64,000 nt of DNA from Limonium bicolor (GCA_023374045.1 CM041776.1:46134171-46198170); one strand, 5' to 3'; counted from the stretch's first letter, positions 21,870-34,808 are shown. Notes: generated by a model from the letters alone, not told the origin. Numbers and translations are program-made.

Positions 21870-22350
21870 CAGGACCGGACTTGCGACCGACCTTGCAAGT
21901 CCGGTCCATTCCAGTAGCTACCAGTACCGAAAAATCCTGGCCCGACCGAACTTGCAAGTCCGGTCGCAAGTTCGGTCGCTTCCAGTAGCTCAGGTTGCGG
22001 AGATTCTTCTGGCCGACCGAACTTGCAAGTCCGGTCGCAAGTTCGGTCGATTCAGTAGCTATCCTCGGGAAATTTTCTGGGCCGACGAACTGCATGTCCG
22101 TTCGCAAGTCCGGCATCCGTCGGTCGATTCCAGTAGGTTACAGGATGGGAATTTTTCTGGCCGACCGAACTTGCAAGTCCGGTCGCAAGTTCGGTCGATT
22201 CCAGTAGGTTACAGACGGGGAAAATCTCTGGCCCGACCGAACTTGCAAGTCCGGTCGCAAGTCCGGTCGATTCCAGTAGCTCACCCGTCTTTGTAAGTCT
22301 GGGCTCGACCGAACTTGCAAGTCCGGTCGCAAGTTCGGTCCGGCCCATTT
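21870..22350. repeat. Palindromic minisatellite in E1 5' LTR
   Basis: About seven copies of the roughly 70-bp gaccgaacttgcaagtccgg-type unit. It is the counterpart of 11355-11880 with a different copy number. Confidence 0.85.
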
Positions 22351-24230
22351 GCATTTTAAATTCTGTTTTCAGTCCTCTCTTTAACCCAATACTTCCCATT
22401 GTTCCTACACTTAATCCTACATGTTTTAACGCTAATTACGCCTCCTAATACACCTTAGTTCATCCATTAATTCCTTACACAATTCTATACTCATTCACTC
22501 ACATAACTCTCCAAGTTTCACTCAACACTTGCACTAGTTATTTCTTCTAGTTACATTATGCTACAGATTTTAACCCTTACACCTCTCCTCTACATCTCCC
22601 TCTCTTAATGTCATTTCTAACACTCTTACTATATCTAGAATCCATTATCTAGCTCTCTCAACTTTCCCTCTAACTACCCAAATCAAAATCTGTTACAACT
22701 CACATTAGCCATCTAGTTTTAATTCTCTAAGTGTTCTAATCCTAGGCAAATTTTGCCATAGTCTCCCCTATAATTTATACTCTCACCACATGTTCTAGTT
22801 CACATTTTCAACACTCATCTCACCTGTTTCGACAATCAATATACACAAGCTCCCATATACAATCCCAATACTAAAACAACACTAAAAACACTACAAAATT
22901 CCTGCACTCAAGATACCATTCCCAATCTGTTTAAATGAGTTTTACAACATCTATTAAAGCTTCCAAAATACTTATATTCTCCTACACATTACACTACTAA
23001 TACATTATCATTTACAATACACATTTTTACTTCTAAAAATCTGTTACATTACATATACAAGGCTATACAAGGGTGAGCATTATTACCTTGATTCTCTTCT
23101 AGATTTCCTTTCTTCTTCTTTCTCCTTCCTTCTCTCTCTCTCTACCGGTTTTCAACCCAAACTTCCAATGCTACAGCCCATCAAACACACATCTCAATAC
23201 AACCATTTTAATACCAACTAACCTAACCATTATATAAGTTCTAATATAGATTTTAGGGTTTAGCAATTTGGTTACCTTTCAAGAGTGCAAATGAAGCTTG
23301 GAGTGGTTCAAGAATGAGATTTCCAACTCCTTCAACAAGCCAAAATCGCGCTAGAACATAAGAGACCAAACAAGGGTTTAGTCTAAAACTCGTTTTGCTC
23401 TTAAGGCTAGAAAAACAATGGAGTTTTCGAAATATTTTTACCTTAGAAGAAAGGAGACCAAGGTGGCTCTAATGGTGGTGTTGAAGCTTCAAATGGGGTA
23501 TACCCTCAAAATCGAAATTGCTCCTTTTGGATTTTGGAAAGGTGGAAGTGTAGCTCTTGGAGAGAGGACACAATGGTGTTTTTACAATTTTGGAGAATGT
23601 ATGAGGGAGTTACAAAGGAGAGAAGTAGAGGTTTTTAGTTGTTCTTCTTGTTCACCATGGAAACCGATGGAGAGGTTGGAGAAGAAAGAAAAGAGAGTGA
23701 GGGGAAGGGCATTCACGTGAGAGAGAAGAGAATGAGAGGAGAGAGGAGAGAGTAGAAAGTGAGGTGGGGGTTACTTTTATGATTTTGTCTTTTGTAAATA
23801 GTGAGTGAGTGTGTGAGAGAGAGGGGGAAAAGAGCCCATCGGCTAGCATACACACTCACACACAATCTTCACTTTTTATTTTAGAAGTGGACACATAAGT
23901 TTCAGTTATTTATACTTCTACCCCACAACTTCCCGTTTTGACAGTTTTACTAATCTCTCGTTTTATTGATTTTATTGGTCCTAAAGCTTCACTAATATTT
24001 ATTAATGATTATTTAGTTGACCAAAACTGTTACGAGTCTATTTGACCCGCTTAAAGACACGTTTTCCCGGTTACCTCGAAAAACGCGCTTTAAGGTTCGT
24101 TAGTGATTTTAATCCATTTTAAGGATTCGTTTTCTTGGGATTTGTTCCCTAATAATTATTTATACTTAATTAAGCCTCTAAATTACTCATTAGCCTAATT
24201 AATCATTATTTTTTTAAATACGGGGTTTCA

Positions 24231-25578
24231 TATACATATATGGGGTATCATACTGATACATTACTACTTACCTAACTAACCTATAAGTAGGTCTGTCAGG
24301 TCCACATGCTCCTATCGGAGTGCGGTCGTCCCACAACACAGTGGTACACTTGTAGTGTCCGTCACACGCCTAGGTGAAGTATTCTGTTGTCAACTCCCTT
24401 ATGTTGTCCCGTGACAATATTCATTCCCTGCTTCCCGAACTTAATCGAGGGAAAGTTTATCCACTGTTGCATCCTTGTCAGTTGCTCTTGGTTTCACTGG
24501 TTTGGTTTAAAGAAGGTTGGAAAGAAGTGTTGGTTGAAAGAAAATCTGGGTTGAAAAGAAAAGAGTTTGCGAAAGATTAGGTTTGAAAGAAAAATTTCCA
24601 TGGTCTCACAACATCTTCTTACCTTAGCCAAGTCTAGCTTCTTGCTGACTGGTGTGTTTACAATTACAGAGGTTAGGCTAACAGGCCCTTCCACTGTTAT
24701 GACAATCACATTTAACTTCATTGTACTTCCAAGTACTTCGTAGTGGTTATAATTTCCCGAACAGCCCTGTTATAGCAGCACTTGCTATGGCAAGTGCGCC
24801 ATGCTAACTGGCTATCGGTCAACACATACCGGTTGTGGTATGTGTTTTGACCCATATTGTCATCAGTGGCTGTGTTGCCCTCACTGATCTTACTGCCTTG
24901 TAAATACTCCTCTAGGTGACTTCTCACTGTTTTCACATGATGATCAGTAGCTAGGGTGTTTCCCTTTCTGGGAGACCCCGTTCTCATAGTATTGTATTCA
25001 CTTTGTAGTCCGTTCCACGTATTTGGGCACTACCTTGTAGTTCCCTTGTCGGTTGGTATACCGTTGGTGCATTATTTATCAACTGTGGTCCCGTAGACAC
25101 TCGTCTCGGGTTTTACTAATCCATTTCTTGCCTGTTGCACAGTTAGTGCATTGCAAGTTGGTTGTTTTCGACTGCTCGGCATGTCGACCCAGGTGCTGGA
25201 AATTCTATTCTCTTATACACAAAATTCTTCATTCTTCACTATTAAATGCGGTTAACACTGTCCAGATGGAGACCGTCTCCGGGATTCCCAGTTTCGGGAT
25301 CTACCGTATGACAGGTTCTCCGTACCCTTAAAGGTATTTACTAACAGCCAGATCGGGTATTCCCGAGTAAGAGAGAGACTTTCATCTCTCTGGCGTTGTT
25401 TCCCAAGTTATATAACAGGGATTGTGGGAGGGTGGGATGGATATAGTAGGTTTCAGTATTCATTGGAGTTCCTTACTAGCGTATCTCTCACGCTATCACT
25501 CAACCCTTAACCCAAAGTACTTAAATCCTAACTCGGTACTTTCTAAGCTCGGTAATTCAGTCATCAGAGCGATACTTC
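24231..25578 (-). mobile_element. E2 internal region, 5' part only
   Basis: Follows the E2 PBS on the minus strand and is cut at 24230 by E1. The reverse complement of 24280-24660 matches E0 at about 2340-2660. A 90-codon ORF (24987-24718, minus, starting MRTGSPRKGN) is the best coding candidate. It is not recognised, and no pol motif is seen. Confidence 0.65.
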
Positions 25579-25590
25579 GCTCTGATACCA
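25579..25590 (-). promoter_or_regulatory. Primer binding site, tRNA-iMet type (E2)
   Basis: The minus strand reads TGGTATCAGAGC, five bases inside the LTR end at 25596. Confidence 0.92.
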
Positions 25591-25981
25591 CTTTTTGTAA
25601 ACCCCATCCAACAACAAACACATAATAACAATCCGCAGCGGAAACTCAACTCATCACATTATTTATTCCAATGGTGTACACGCCGTTAACCACCCCACGT
25701 GGCTAACAAGGCTAATACATGTACATTTGTATCGGTCTGATGGACTAGATTCCCGAGCAACTACACAATACGATCCTCATTCCATCTTCAACATTTATTA
25801 TATACTACACTCCCCCTGTACCGAGTATTTACAACTACTGCCGATAACAGCTTCGGTCTTACTACGCCTATCATATTCATGCCATTTAAATGGCTACCCA
25901 TGTATAAACATCTGCCCCGTCCTACTCTCGAACGGCTTCCAGCACTTCGTACCTGAAATAGGAAAAGAAGAGAAGGGGTGG

Positions 25982-25991
25982 CCCCAAGGGG
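25982..25991. promoter_or_regulatory. Conserved CCCCAAGGGG dyad, E2 LTR
   Basis: ccccaagggg followed by 'ctcagcacctttgctg', as in the E0 and E1 LTRs. Confidence 0.45.
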
Positions 25992-27535
25992 CTCAGCACC
26001 TTTGCTGGTATGGTAATCCCGCAGCCCACATGCTACCGGCCACGCACGACTAATTGTCGTCTTAGCATGCAGTTGATTATATTTAATATGCATACAAACC
26101 ATTAACACACCACACATAATATTTCGCCTCATTGGGCTCAACCAATAACCAACACATCCACACTTAACCAACCATCCAATGATTCCTTTAACCCTAGAGT
26201 GGCTCTCCTCCAAACGGAGCTACTTCCTAACAGACGACATGTACCCATTAATCGGGTTACCCTTAAACGCCTCTTGTCACAAGCTGGGATTCATTTCCAT
26301 GATCCACACATTCCATATCATACAACATATCTCATTTCTCACATAACAAAACATAACAAACCTTTCCTGTTTCGACAGACATGATATCATCACCATCATT
26401 TTAAAACATCAATATATATATATATACGCCATATCATAGCAAGGGAATTTGCATAACATCATAACATTACATAACACCATGAAAACGGTTCTCACAAGGA
26501 ACCTCCACCATAGTTAGTATACCATGTGAGCCTAGGGATTTTTGCCAATCCCATGTTAAGCTCGTTACCAACCTCGTTACCGTCCGGTTATATAGAACGG
26601 TTAACTTATACCCAAGGTGTGTCGGGATAGTAATCCCAAGCACACCGAAATAACATACGCATGCCCCTGTGGCCCGACGTGAGTCAGTAACTAGCTTTGG
26701 ATAAGCTAAGGAAGGTAGAAACCAAATTGGAATACCACCTATACATACACCAAGAGAGCCGAACCGGATAAGATAACGACTCCCGTCCATCACACGCGTG
26801 GCCGGAACAACCGACTCCTCACCCCCATTAGACATAAACACTTAATAATAAGTAGTTGGGATCCATTATGGAGCCCTACCACATCCACACACCATACGGT
26901 ATCATAACCGAGTTAAGCACACAAGGGAGGTTCACACACTTGCATACAACAACAATATCCAACTAACTCACACATAGCCGTGGTTAGCACGTTCCAAAGG
27001 TTTGGGCCGTCAACTCCGAATACCGATCACTCATGTGTTCCTAGTTTTAGTTAGCTAAGGTTTAACAATATTTGAGGTTAAACGGCACCGGATACCAAAT
27101 TCGCCACATAAATGAATTACTATAAACTCATTACATGTTTTAATCTTACAAGGTGGCAAACACTCAAGAAAACATATTGGCATACAAGCCGGTGTAATCC
27201 GTTAGGACACAGGTTGCAAGAAAACCATACCTGTCACCGGAGTCCACTTATCCTGTCCATGTATGTACCTCGAGCAATTCTCGAACAACTGTTAACATCA
27301 CATGTGTTTTTATTAACATCGGGTTTGCTTGATTATTTAGTGTCCAAAGCTTATAATTTTTCCCCGTTAACTTAATTACATAACTTACTTTTAAACTTGT
27401 TTTACCCTCACATTAATACAACTTTTCACCCACCTAATTGCCATTAAACTCACCTAACATTCCTTAACAACCTTATGGCATCATTACCTATCAATCCCCA
27501 TCATCTCATATCATTTCATAACCTTAAACCATGTT

Positions 27536-27802
27536 TTTGGTCCGACCGACCCACCGTCCGACCCACAACTGGGTCGGTCCATTACAGACCCTTTTACTTC
27601 CTTACAATCATGCCCGTCCGACCCACGTCCGACCCACCATTCTGGGTCGGTCCATGTGCGAACATTTTCCTTCCTTTGAAACTTGACCGACCGACCCATG
27701 TCCGACCCAACCTTCTGGGTCGGTCCATTTACCGAACATTTCCCAACATCTACAGAGGCTCGACCGACCCAAAAACTGGGTCGGCCCCTGGGTCGGTCGC
27801 CT
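27536..27802. repeat. Hairpin minisatellite in E2 LTR (GGGTCGG type)
   Basis: Four copies, about 75 bp apart, of a unit with gtccgaccca...tgggtcggtcca arms. They lie near 27550-27580, 27610-27652, 27683-27726 and 27762-27800. Confidence 0.8.
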
Positions 27803-30247
27803 TCTATACTTACCAAACTTTGCCAATCTTCACCAAACTTCTCCTAAGGCCTCTTAATGTGTTCTAACATCATTTGGCACTTCAAACACACCCTTAAGAT
27901 ATTCTTAAGCACTCACAAAACTATGTCTCCTAATTCCTTAAACCTTACTTATCTCCACAAAATTCCTAACACTTACAATGTTTTCTCCTTATGATTTCTA
28001 GGTGGCATTTCACCTATAATGACCACACACACCAGGGTTTCTCTACACCTTATCATCATCTCTCAACTTCTTTTCTTACTAACTAAATCTCCTTTTTCAC
28101 ATCATACCTAAACATCACTTATTCCTTGAACACCAACCTTACCTAAACCTAAACAACTTCTCCAAGACTTTAATACATTCACAAAACACCCATTGAATTC
28201 CTAGAACTTCCAAGACAACACCTAAATCCTTGCATCACTCTAAATCACCTTAATACAGTTTTCTTCTCAAGTAAAATTCATTCACCTTTAATCCTTCCTA
28301 GTTCACCAAACTCACTTACCACACTTAGAACTTCTTACACATTTCCCAATTTGGCCATAGCTTCTCTAGTATATACCCACATCCAAACACTTAGGTTTCT
28401 ACCTTATTTCATCCAAGAACACCTAAAATCCATCAACACATTTTATACACAAACTTCACACATCAAGCACTACATCACAATATAGTGCATAACTTAAATT
28501 GCTTGGCACTTAGGCCCTTAAATGCATGGCTCTTAGGCCCTTAAATGCATGCTCTTAGGCCCTTAAATGCATAAACCTTAAACACTGAATTTCCACATAA
28601 TAATGCCTTTGACCTGCAAATACACCCAACAATTCATATGCCCTTTATAAACTCCTTGAGAGCATTTTACTAGCTCATTTACCATTTGCTCTTAGGTAGC
28701 TTTAACAAGCATTATAAGCTTATTTCTCCTAAGGCATTAAACCACATTGAGATAGCATATACCTCTTTTCCTCCCAAATTTCTTTCTTGTTTCCTTACAA
28801 AACCGGTAGGGCATTTGGTCCTTGCCAACAACTAAACAATATACTAACATTGAAATGAGTATATAAGCTTTAGCTTTATCTCATTGTAAACCCTAGTTAC
28901 ATATATTATCTTAAGGTATTAACATGATTGTTTTACCTTGGAATGGAAGGAGAGCTTGAATATATATCAAGAGAGGACTCCTCCTAGCCCTTGGAAATTC
29001 AAATGAAGCAAAGCTAAAACAAGCAAGGTAAAACACCTTGGTGAGGAGAATTTTGGACATCATAAAACATAAAAGGAACATCATTTTTCTTTGAGGTTTC
29101 CTTACCTTGAAGCAAAGGAGAACAACTGATATGTGAAAAGGTGAGCTCAAGCTCCTTCAATGGTGAATCTCCATGGCACCAAAATTGAGTATTGGAGATT
29201 TGAAAAGATAGAAGTGTAGAGCTTGACCTAACTAAGACAAATATGGTCTTAGAATTTGATTTGGAGCATGGATTTGGATTTGGCAAGGAAATGAAGATGG
29301 AGAAGAAGGTACTATTGCAAACCGTGAGAGAATGAAGAAGAGAGGTTAGTGGTGGGTTTGGAACCGTGGGAAATGAAGGAAAGGAAGGGAGAATGAGGAT
29401 AGAACTTACTTTTGAAGATATTTTAAGTTAAAGCAAAATAGTACTTTACTTATAGGCTTTACTGACTTATTTGATTTCTTTTACATGTTGGTGACTCACA
29501 CCATGAAAAACCGCCCCCCATATATTAGAAGGGTATAATAGTCTTGTTTTTCATTTAATTACTTAACATAACATATGTTATAAACTAGCTTGTAAAGTTA
29601 CTATTCACAATACAAGGCACATAGAAGTGAAATTTTTGATTTCCCACTAATATGGCCACCCAATGTGATACTATATAGTACACATGTTAATTAAAGAGTA
29701 ATGATGGACATTTAGCCATTCAAAACTCATTTACAAGACAATTTTTCAAAAACGTGCTTTAAGACTTCTTAAAGCACATTTGTGTGTTTTAACTTGTTTC
29801 AAGCTTGGTTTTCTTTGGTAATGATTTATTATGTTCATTAACATATTTATAAAGTATAGGTATGACCATTAGGTCTTATACACATTTATCCCAAGCTTAG
29901 AGCACATTTTTGCCCTTATGACCTTAAGGTATTTATTTGTGTTTGTTTGGTTTCATTGTCTACCAAAGTTTCCTAAGGACTTAATAGCCTTATAAAGTCA
30001 TAATAATAATTATCAAGTCTTGGTAGGCTCTTTGGGTCCTAGCCAAGTTCACTCCAACCTTAGAGCATGTTTTTGCTCAAAACCGTGTCTTAATGCTTTA
30101 TTGCATTTTACTATGGTTTAAATCGTACACTGATGTTCCTAAGGCACTTTTTAGCCTTTAAAACCATAGTTTAAGTTTTACACAACATACCAAAGTTTGG
30201 GTATTTCAATATGAAAGTAAAAAACAAGAAGAGTCGAGAAAAAAAAG

Positions 30248-30366
30248 AGGGGTGCAACACGAGGACTTCCCAGGAGGTCACCCATCCTAGTACTACCCTC
30301 GCCCAAGCACGCTTAACTTCAGAAATCTGATGGATCCAGTGCATTAGTGCTGGTATGGTCGCACCC
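30248..30366 (-). rRNA. 5S rRNA gene, unit 1
   Basis: 119 nt, matching plant 5S rRNA along its full length. Differences include taccctcg, agaaatctga, a missing g in gatggatcc, and ccagtg. It is the copy next to the E2 LTR. 5S rRNA is a Pol III product of the large ribosomal subunit; whether this copy is expressed is unknown. Confidence 0.93.
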
Positions 30367-30592
30367 GTTATGATTGTTGCAACAATTACCACTTATACGG
30401 TTTTAGACACTAATCAAGAACAACGACAAAACTACATTTTCGACGACCTGCGAAAAGAGTATTGAACGCTTTCTCAATAAAAAACGATAACACACATAAA
30501 TGATTCAAATGGAGGCGCACTATAAACTCAGTTAAATTACTCGTCAAATATCCACAAAATATGGAAGTAAAAAAAGAAGTCAGGAAAAAAAG

Positions 30593-30637
30593 AGGGGTGC
30601 AACACGAGGACTTCCCAGGAGGTCACCATCCTAGTAC
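30593..30637 (-). pseudogene. Truncated 5S gene, unit 2
   Basis: Only the 3' 45 nt remain. ctagtac runs straight into spacer cacttatatgg, removing the first ~75 nt of the gene and the proximal promoter. Confidence 0.9.
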
Positions 30638-30841
30638 CACTTATATGGTTTCAGACGCTAACCAAGAACAATGACAAACTACATTTTCGACGACCTGCAA
30701 AAGAGTATTGAACGATTTCTTAATAAAAAACGATAACACACCTAAACGATTCAAATGGAGCGCACGATAAACTCAATCAAATTACTCGTAAAATATCACA
30801 CTAAATATAAAAGTAAAAAACAAGAAGAGTCGAGAAAAAAA

Positions 30842-30968
30842 AGGGGGTTGTGAACACGACGAGGACTTCCCAGGAGGTCACCCATCCTAGTACTACTCTC
30901 GCCCAAGCACGCTTAACTTCAGAGTTCTGATGGGATCCGGTGTCATTAGTGCTGGTATGGTCGCACCC
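30842..30968 (-). rRNA. 5S rRNA gene, unit 3
   Basis: Full length, with small insertions near its 3' end (gggggttgtgaacacgacgagg) and one extra t in gtgtcattag. First unit of higher-order block 1. Confidence 0.88.
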
Positions 30969-31192
30969 GTTATGATTGTGCAACTTTACCACTTATACGG
31001 GTTGAGACGCTAAATCAAGAACAACGACAAAACTACATTTTCGACGACCGGGAAATGAGTATTGAACGATTTCTCAATAAAAAAACGATAACGCACATAA
31101 ATGATTCAAATGGAGCGCACGATAAACTCAATTAAATTACTCGAAAAATATCACCTAAATATGGAAGTAAAAAAAAAGAAGTCAGGAAAAAG

Positions 31193-31238
31193 AGGGGTGC
31201 AACACGAGGACTTCCCAGGAGGTCACCCATCCTAGTAC
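31193..31238 (-). pseudogene. Truncated 5S gene, unit 4
   Basis: Same truncation junction as unit 2 (ctagtac|cacttatatgg). Confidence 0.9.
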
Positions 31239-31441
31239 CACTTATATGGTTTCAGACGCTAACCAAGAACAACGACAAAACTACATTTTCGACGACCTGC
31301 GAAAAGAGTATTGAACGATTTCTCAATAAAAAACGATAAACACATAAATGATTCAAAGGAGCGCACGATAAACTCAATCAAATTACTCGTCAAATATCCC
31401 ACAAAATATGGAAGTAAAAAAAAGAAGAGTCAAGAAAAAAG

Positions 31442-31562
31442 AGGGGTGCAACACGAGGACGTCCAGGAGGTCACCCATCCTAGTACTACTCTCGCCCAAG
31501 CACGCTTATCTTCGAGTGTCTGATGGGATCCGGTGCATTAGTGCTGGTATGGTCGCACACCC
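31442..31562 (-). rRNA. 5S rRNA gene, unit 5
   Basis: Full length with gacgtcc, cttatcttcgagtgtctg and an extra ac in gcacaccc. The gacgtcc/cttatcttcg variant recurs in units 13 and 26. Confidence 0.9.
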
Positions 31563-31784
31563 GTTATGATGTGCAACTTTTACCACTTATACGTTGGTTC
31601 AGACGCAAAATCAAGAACAACGACAAACTACATTTTCGACGACCTGCGAAAAGAGTATTGAACGATTCTTAATAAAAAACGATAACACACATAAATGATT
31701 CAAATGGAGCGTACGATAAACTCAATTAAATACTCGAAAAATATCACACTAAATATGGAAGTAAAAAGAAGGTCAGGAAAAAAG

Positions 31785-31901
31785 AGGGGGCAAACAGAGG
31801 ACTTCCCAGGAGGTCACCCATCCTAGTACTACTCTCACCCAAGCACGCTTAACTTCGAGTTCTGATGGGATCCGGTGCATTAGTGCTGGTATGGTTGCAC
31901 C
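31785..31901 (-). rRNA. 5S rRNA gene, unit 6
   Basis: Full length with a disturbed 3' end (gagggggcaaacagagg), ctctcaccc and ggttgcacc. Confidence 0.88.
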
Positions 31902-32128
31902 GTTATGATTGTGCAACGATTACCACTTATACGGTTTTAGACACTAAATCGAGAACAACGACAAAACTAGATTTTCGACGACCTGCGAAAATAGTATTGA
32001 ACGATTTCTCAATAAAAAACGATAACACACATAAATGATTCAATGGAGCGCACTATAACTCAGTCAAATTACTCGTAAAATATCACACTAAATATGGAAG
32101 TAAAAAAAAAGAAGAGTCAGGAAAAAAG

Positions 32129-32247
32129 AGGGGTGCAACACGAGGACTTCCCAAGAGGTCACCCATCCTAGTACTACTCCGCCCAAGCACGCTTAACTTC
32201 GGAGTTCTGATGGGATCCGGTGCATTAGTGCTGGTATGGTCGCATCC
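32129..32247 (-). rRNA. 5S rRNA gene, unit 7
   Basis: Full length with ccaagagg, ctactccgccc and gcatcc at the 5' end. The ccaagagg/gcatcc pair recurs in units 10 and 15. Confidence 0.92.
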
Positions 32248-32476
32248 GTTATGATTGTGCAACTATTACCACTTATATGGTTTCAGACGCTGAACCAAGA
32301 ACAACGACAAAAACTACATTTTCGACGACCTGCGAAAAGAGTATTGAACGATTTCTCAATAAAAAACGATAACGCACATAAATGATTAAAATGGAGCTCA
32401 CGATAAACTCAATCAAATTACACGCCAAATATCCCACCAAATATGGAAGTAAAAAAAGAAGAGTCAGGAAAAAAAG

Positions 32477-32594
32477 AGGTGTGCAACACGAGGACTTCCC
32501 AGGAGGTCACCCATCCTAGTACTACTCTCACCCAGCACGCTTAACTTCGGAGTTCTGATGGGATCCAGTGCATTAGTGCTGGTATGGTCGCACC
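32477..32594 (-). rRNA. 5S rRNA gene, unit 8
   Basis: Full length with gaggtgtgc, ctctcacccagcac (one a missing), ccagtg and a missing c at the 5' end. Confidence 0.92.
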
Positions 32595-32825
32595 GTTATG
32601 ATTGTGTTGCAACTATTACCACTTGTACGGTTTCAGACGCAAAATCAAGAACAACGACAAAACTACATTTTCGACGACCTGCGAAAAGAGTATTGAACGA
32701 TTTCTTAATAAAAAACGATAACACACATAAATGATTCAAATGGAGCGCCACGATAAACTCAATTAAATTACTCGAAAAATATCACACTAAATACGGAAGT
32801 AAAAAAAAGAAGTCAGGAAAAAAAG

Positions 32826-32945
32826 ACGGGTGCAACACGATGACTTCCCAGGAGGTCACCCATCCTAGTACTACTCTCGCCCAAGCACGCTTAACTTCAG
32901 AGTTCTGATGGGATCCGGTGCATTAGTGCTGGTATGGTCGTACCC
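32826..32945 (-). rRNA. 5S rRNA gene, unit 9
   Basis: 120 nt with gacgggtg, gatgactt, cttcagag and cgtaccc. Same variant set as unit 17. Confidence 0.93.
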
Positions 32946-33172
32946 GTTATGATTGTGCAACATTACCAGTTATACGGTTTAAGACACTAAATCAAGAACA
33001 ACGACAAAACTACATTTTCGACGACCTGCGAAAAGAGTATTGAACGATTTCTCAATAAAAAACGATAACACACATAAATGATTCAAATGGAGCGCACTAT
33101 AACTCAGTCAAATTACTCGTAAAATATCACACTAAATATGGAAGTAAAAAAAAGAAGAGTCAGGAAAAAAAA

Positions 33173-33292
33173 AGGGGTGCAACACGAGGACTTCCCAAGA
33201 GGTCACCCATACTAGTACTACTCTCGCCCAAGCACGCTTAACTTCGGAGTTCTGATGGGATCCGGTGCATTAGTGCTGGTATGGTCGCATCC
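33173..33292 (-). rRNA. 5S rRNA gene, unit 10
   Basis: 120 nt with ccaagagg, catactag and gcatcc. Last unit of higher-order block 1. Confidence 0.93.
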
Positions 33293-33522
33293 GTTATGAT
33301 TGTGCAACTATTACCACTTATATGGTTTCAGACGCTGAACCAAGAACAACGACAAAACTACATTTTCGACGACCTGCGAAAAGAGTATTGAACGATTTCT
33401 TAATAAAAAACGATAACACACATAAACGATTCAAATGGAGCGCACGATAAACTCAATCAAATTACTCGTAAAATATCACACTAATATAAAAGTAAAAAAC
33501 AAAGAAGAGTCGAGAAAAAAAG

Positions 33523-33640
33523 AGGGGTGCAACACGAGGACTTCCCAGGAGGTCACCCATCCTAGTACTACTCTCGCCCAAGCACGCTTAACTTCAGAGT
33601 TCTGATGGGATCGGTGCATTAGTGCTGTATGGTCGCACCC
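33523..33640 (-). rRNA. 5S rRNA gene, unit 11
   Basis: Two single-base losses (gatcggtg, gctgtatgg) and cttcagag. First unit of higher-order block 2, counterpart of unit 3. Confidence 0.92.
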
Positions 33641-33866
33641 GTTATGATTGTGCAACTTTTACCACTTATACGGTTTGAGACGCTAAATCAAGAACAACGA
33701 CAAAACTACATTTTCGACGACCTGGAAATGAGTATTGAACGATTCTCTCAATAAAAACGATAACGCACATAAATGATTCAAATGGAGCGCACGATAAACT
33801 CAATTAAATTACTAGAAAATATCACACTAAATATGGAAGTAAAAAAAAAGAAGTCAGGAAAAAAAG

Positions 33867-33911
33867 AGGGGTGCAACACGAGGACTTCCCAGGAGGTCAC
33901 CCATCCTAGTA
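33867..33911 (-). pseudogene. Truncated 5S gene, unit 12
   Basis: Counterpart of unit 4, with junction ctagtag|cacttatatgg. Confidence 0.9.
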
Positions 33912-34116
33912 GCACTTATATGGTTTCAGACGCTAAACCAAGAACAACGACAAAACTAATTTTCGACGACCTGCGAAAAGAGTATTGAACGATTTCTCAA
34001 AAAAAACGATAACACACATAAATGATTCAAATGGAGCGCACGATAAACTCAATCAAATTACTCGTCAAATATCCCACAAAATATGGAAGTAAAAAAAAGA
34101 AGAGTCAAGAAAAAAG

Positions 34117-34236
34117 AGGGGTGCAACACGAGGACGTCCCAGGAGGTCACCCATCCTAGTACTACTCTCGCCCAAGCACGCTTATCTTCGAAGTTCTGAT
34201 GGGATCCGGTGCATTAGTGCTGGTATGGTCGCACAC
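34117..34236 (-). rRNA. 5S rRNA gene, unit 13
   Basis: 120 nt, gacgtccc and cttatcttcgaag, with gcacac at the 5' end. Confidence 0.93.
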
Positions 34237-34460
34237 GTTATGATTGTGCAACTTTTACACTTATACGGTTTCAGACGCAAAATCAAGAACAACGACAAAA
34301 ACTACATTTTCGACGACCTGCGAAAAGAGTATGAACGATTTCTAATAAAAAACGATAACACACATAAATGATTCAAATGGAGCGTACGATAAACTCAATT
34401 AATTACTCGAAAAACATCACACTAAATATGGAAGTAAAAAAAAGAAGTCAGGAAAAAAAG

Positions 34461-34580
34461 AGGGGTGCAACACGAGGACTTCCCAGGAGGTCACCCATCC
34501 TAGTACTACTCTCACCCAAGCACGCTTAACTTCAGAGTTCTGATGGGATCCGGTGCATTAGTGCTGGTATGGTTGCACCC
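34461..34580 (-). rRNA. 5S rRNA gene, unit 14
   Basis: 120 nt, ctctcaccc, cttcagag and ggttgcaccc. Counterpart of unit 6. Confidence 0.93.
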
Positions 34581-34808
34581 GTTATGATGTGCAACGATTA
34601 CCACTATACGGTTTTAGACACTAAATCGAGAACAACGACAAAACTAGATTTTCGACGACCTGCGAAAATAGTATTGAACGATTTCTCAATAAAAAACGAT
34701 AACACACATAAATGATTCAAATGAAGCGCACTATAAACTCAGTCAAATTACTCGTAAAATATCACACTAAATATGGAAGTAAAAAAAAGAAGAGTCAGGA
34801 AAAAAAAG

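Larger units (their letters stand above)
9731..24230 (-). mobile_element. E1: Tekay/Del-like chromovirus LTR retrotransposon carrying an AlkB-like ORF
   Basis: A 14.5-kb element on the minus strand. In element order it has the 5' LTR (24230-20253), PBS, gag with two zinc knuckles, AlkB-like ORF, protease, RT, RNase H, integrase, a chromodomain at the integrase C-terminus, a PPT and the 3' LTR (13731-9731). The chromodomain and iMet PBS place it in the chromovirus clade, and the long LTRs fit Tekay/Del. The flanking 5-mers (gagaa at the left, tatac at the right) do not match, so no target-site duplication is seen and one end may be recombined. Confidence 0.9.
20253..24230 (-). mobile_element. 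E1 5' LTR
   Basis: On the plus strand it runs from tgtaacacccc to ggggtttca. It is colinear with 9731-13731 but with many substitutions and small indels, so the insertion is not recent. It should hold the promoter for the minus-strand element RNA; no TATA box is assigned with confidence. Confidence 0.9.
25596..30208 (-). mobile_element. E2 5' LTR, inserted in 5S spacer
   Basis: A 4.6-kb LTR, tgtaaacccc...gggtatttca on the plus strand, next to the PBS. It shares the general layout of the E0 and E1 LTRs: CCCC/GGGG dyad, GGTC-type hairpins and a purine-rich tract (about 29270-29400). On the right it abuts 5S spacer sequence (atatgaaagtaaaaaac), so E2 integrated into the 5S array. No gene was found; ORFs in 25700-29290 are unrecognised. 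A triplicated cttaggcccttaaatgcat lies near 28507-28573. Confidence 0.85.
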
